Assembly: GCF_002940685.1 (NCBI RefSeq)
Contig: NZ_PNFP01000021.1
Location: forward strand, 39,897-103,896
DNA length: 64,000 nucleotides
Origin: Ensifer adhaerens
Lineage (GTDB): Bacteria > Pseudomonadota > Alphaproteobacteria > Rhizobiales > Rhizobiaceae
Direction of reading: 5' to 3'
Part shown: positions 62,798 through 64,000 of the stretch, piece by piece
Layout of the letters: each line of letters begins with the position of its first letter
Numbering within the stretch: the stretch's first letter is position 1
The notes under the pieces: model-generated
What the model saw: only the letters and a program-made list of their open reading frames with translations
What the model was told of the DNA's origin: nothing
Database searches by the model: none
Translations under genes and position numbers: made by a program

Positions 62798-63772
62798 TCA
62801 CGCCACGCGATCCGGCGGCTCGCGGCCGTCGAAAAACGCGGTAACGTTGTCGACCACCTTCATGCCCATGGCGACGCGCGTCTCCTCCGTGGCGCTGCCG
62901 AGATGTGGAAGCAGCACGACATTTTCGAGCCCGCGCAAGCGCTCCGGCACGTTGGGCTCCGCCTCGAACACATCGAGCCCGGCGCCGCGAATGACACCGT
63001 TTTCGAGCGCGGCAATCAGCGCCGGCTCATCGATGACGTCGCCGCGCGCCGTGTTGACGAGATAGGCGCCCTTCTTCATCAGCGCCAGGCGCTCGGCGTT
63101 GATCAGGTGTCGGTTCTCGCCGCCGCCCGGGCAATGCAGCGACACGAAATCAGCCACCTTCAGCACGTCCTCGACGGTGTCGAGCTGACGGGCGCCAAAG
63201 CGGCTCGCTTCGGTGGGATCGATGCGCGAGCGGTTGTAGAAGACGACATCCATGTCGAAACCGAAATGGCAGCGCTTGGCCATCGCCTTGCCGATGCGGC
63301 CGAAGCCGATGATGCCGAGCGTCTTGCCGGTGACCTTGCCGCCGATCATGTGGGTCGGACGCCATCCGCTCCATTCACGGGCCCGCACCTGCCGCTCGCC
63401 CTCGCCTGCCCTGCGCGCGACCGCAAGCAGCAGCGTCATGGCGATGTCGGCAGTACAGTCTGTGAGAACGCCCGGCGTGTTGGTCACGACGACGCCGGCC
63501 GCCTTGGCTGCGGCAGTGTCGATGTGATTGTAGCCGACGCCATAGTTGCCGAGGATCTTCGCCCGCAGGCCACCGCCGGCGAAGAGTGCGGCCGGAAGGC
63601 GATCGGAAACGGTCGGGAGAACGGCGTCATAGGTCCGCAGCGCATCGGCCAGCGCCTCGACCGTCATCGGCACGTCGCCCTCGTTCAAGGTGAGATCGAA
63701 GCGCTCGGCAAGCACCTGCTCCACCGCCGCCGGCCAACGACGGGTGACGAGAATGCGGGGTTTCGAGCTCAT
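62798..63772 (-). CDS. D-isomer 2-hydroxyacid dehydrogenase (glyoxylate/hydroxypyruvate reductase type)
   Basis: NAD(P)-dependent dehydrogenase of 324 residues. The cofactor loop is TLGIIGFGRIGKAMAKRCHFGFDMDVVFYNRS (Gly-x-Gly-x2-Gly, about 151-156). The catalytic Arg, Glu and His lie in NTARGDVIDEPAL, GLDVFEAEP and LLPHLGSATEETR. The NYGVGYNHIDTAAAKAAGVVVTNTPGVLTDCTAD block fits GyaR/GhrB glyoxylate reductases. It stands apart from urease with a 175-bp gap and is likely monocistronic. Confidence 0.9.
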   Translation of the reverse strand: MSSKPRILVTRRWPAAVEQVLAERFDLTLNEGDVPMTVEALADALRTYDAVLPTVSDRLPAALFAGGGLRAKILGNYGVGYNHIDTAAAKAAGVVVTNTPGVLTDCTADIAMTLLLAVARRAGEGERQVRAREWSGWRPTHMIGGKVTGKTLGIIGFGRIGKAMAKRCHFGFDMDVVFYNRSRIDPTEASRFGARQLDTVEDVLKVADFVSLHCPGGGENRHLINAERLALMKKGAYLVNTARGDVIDEPALIAALENGVIRGAGLDVFEAEPNVPERLRGLENVVLLPHLGSATEETRVAMGMKVVDNVTAFFDGREPPDRVA

Positions 63773-63865
63773 GCCTGCCTCCGGATCAGAATCGCCGAAG
63801 GATAGTGCACGAAACGGCGCGACGCGACAGCCATCCCGGCAGGCGAAACAGCTATCACAAAAGCA

Positions 63866-63896
63866 AAAAGGAGGCGCCGGTGCGGGCGCCTCCTTT
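63866..63896 (-). terminator. Intrinsic terminator of the alpha/beta hydrolase gene
   Basis: AAAAGGAGGCGCC pairs with GGCGCCTCCTTTT around a short GGTGCG-type loop. On the minus strand the stem runs straight into TTTTTGCTTTT. It lies 20 bp after the hydrolase stop. Confidence 0.9.
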
Positions 63897-63915
63897 TGTC
63901 ATGACGTCAGACGTG

Positions 63916-64000
63916 TCACGCCCTGGCGAAGGCGAGCAGGTCGGCGTTGAGCTGGTCCTTGTGCGTGTCGGTGATGCCATGTGGTGCGCCGGCATAGACC
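63916..64000 (-). CDS. Alpha/beta hydrolase (chloroperoxidase-like), C-terminal end only
   Basis: Only the last 27 codons lie in the window. They read VYAGAPHGITDTHKDQLNADLLAFARA and a TGA stop. The GAPHG-x3-THK-x2-LN-x-DLL-x-F pattern is the C-terminus of non-haem chloroperoxidase/arylesterase-type alpha/beta hydrolases, and the His of APHG is the catalytic-triad histidine. The start is beyond the window edge. Confidence 0.75.
   Translation of the reverse strand, partial: VYAGAPHGITDTHKDQLNADLLAFARA

Overview
The window is GC-rich DNA (roughly 60-65% by eye) from a member of the Rhizobiaceae, most likely Sinorhizobium/Ensifer. The evidence is its gene sets: thu trehalose genes, hmuPSTUV with HmuQ, an rpoE2-nepR-phyR general stress core with an adjacent HWE kinase, the smo/mtlK polyol operon, and a CyaC-type adenylate cyclase. 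Several copies of two rhizobial intergenic palindromic repeat families support the same placement. Most genes are core metabolism or regulation. I see no phage, insertion sequence, CRISPR array or tRNA.

Left part (1-21 kb): a trehalose/disaccharide operon (thuEFGKAB, minus strand; thuB runs off the window) faces its LacI-type regulator thuR. Next come a TetR/SMR efflux pair and a truncated haemoglobin/DUF423 pair. The iron/haem block follows: hmuQ, a small unknown and a Cys-rich DUF2325 gene in one operon; tonB with a secreted unknown in a second; and hmuPSTUV in a third. All three have TGA-N9-TCA (or near-match) iron-responsive operator candidates upstream. The stress block (rsiC, rpoE2, nepR, phyR) has two divergent EcfG promoters back to back.

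Middle (21-48.5 kb): the polyol operon (smoC-like regulator, smoEFGKS, mtlK, HAD phosphatase, FGGY kinase) is followed by reductive pyrimidine catabolism. preTA encodes dihydropyrimidine dehydrogenase. RutR, a hydantoinase/dihydropyrimidinase and an N-carbamoyl-amino-acid amidohydrolase follow, then an NMT1/THI5-type ABC transporter that probably imports a pyrimidine-related compound. An alcohol dehydrogenase/LysR pair, CyaC and a DMT exporter interrupt this set.

Right part (48.5-64 kb): an RND efflux pair, a Crp/FNR regulator with an FNR-type box, and the urease genes. The structural half is ureD-ureA-ureB-[LprI-like]-[GT29-like]-ureC-[DUF2459]. The accessory half is [ABM monooxygenase]-ureE-ureF-ureG. 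A peroxiredoxin with its own repeat and terminator separates the halves. A 2-hydroxyacid dehydrogenase and the 3' end of an alpha/beta hydrolase close the window.

The least explained items are the sialyltransferase-like protein and LprI-like protein embedded in the urease operon, the two unknown proteins in the iron-box operons, and the hairpin-rich gap after phyR. Coordinates of short sites were counted by eye and may be off by one or two bases.
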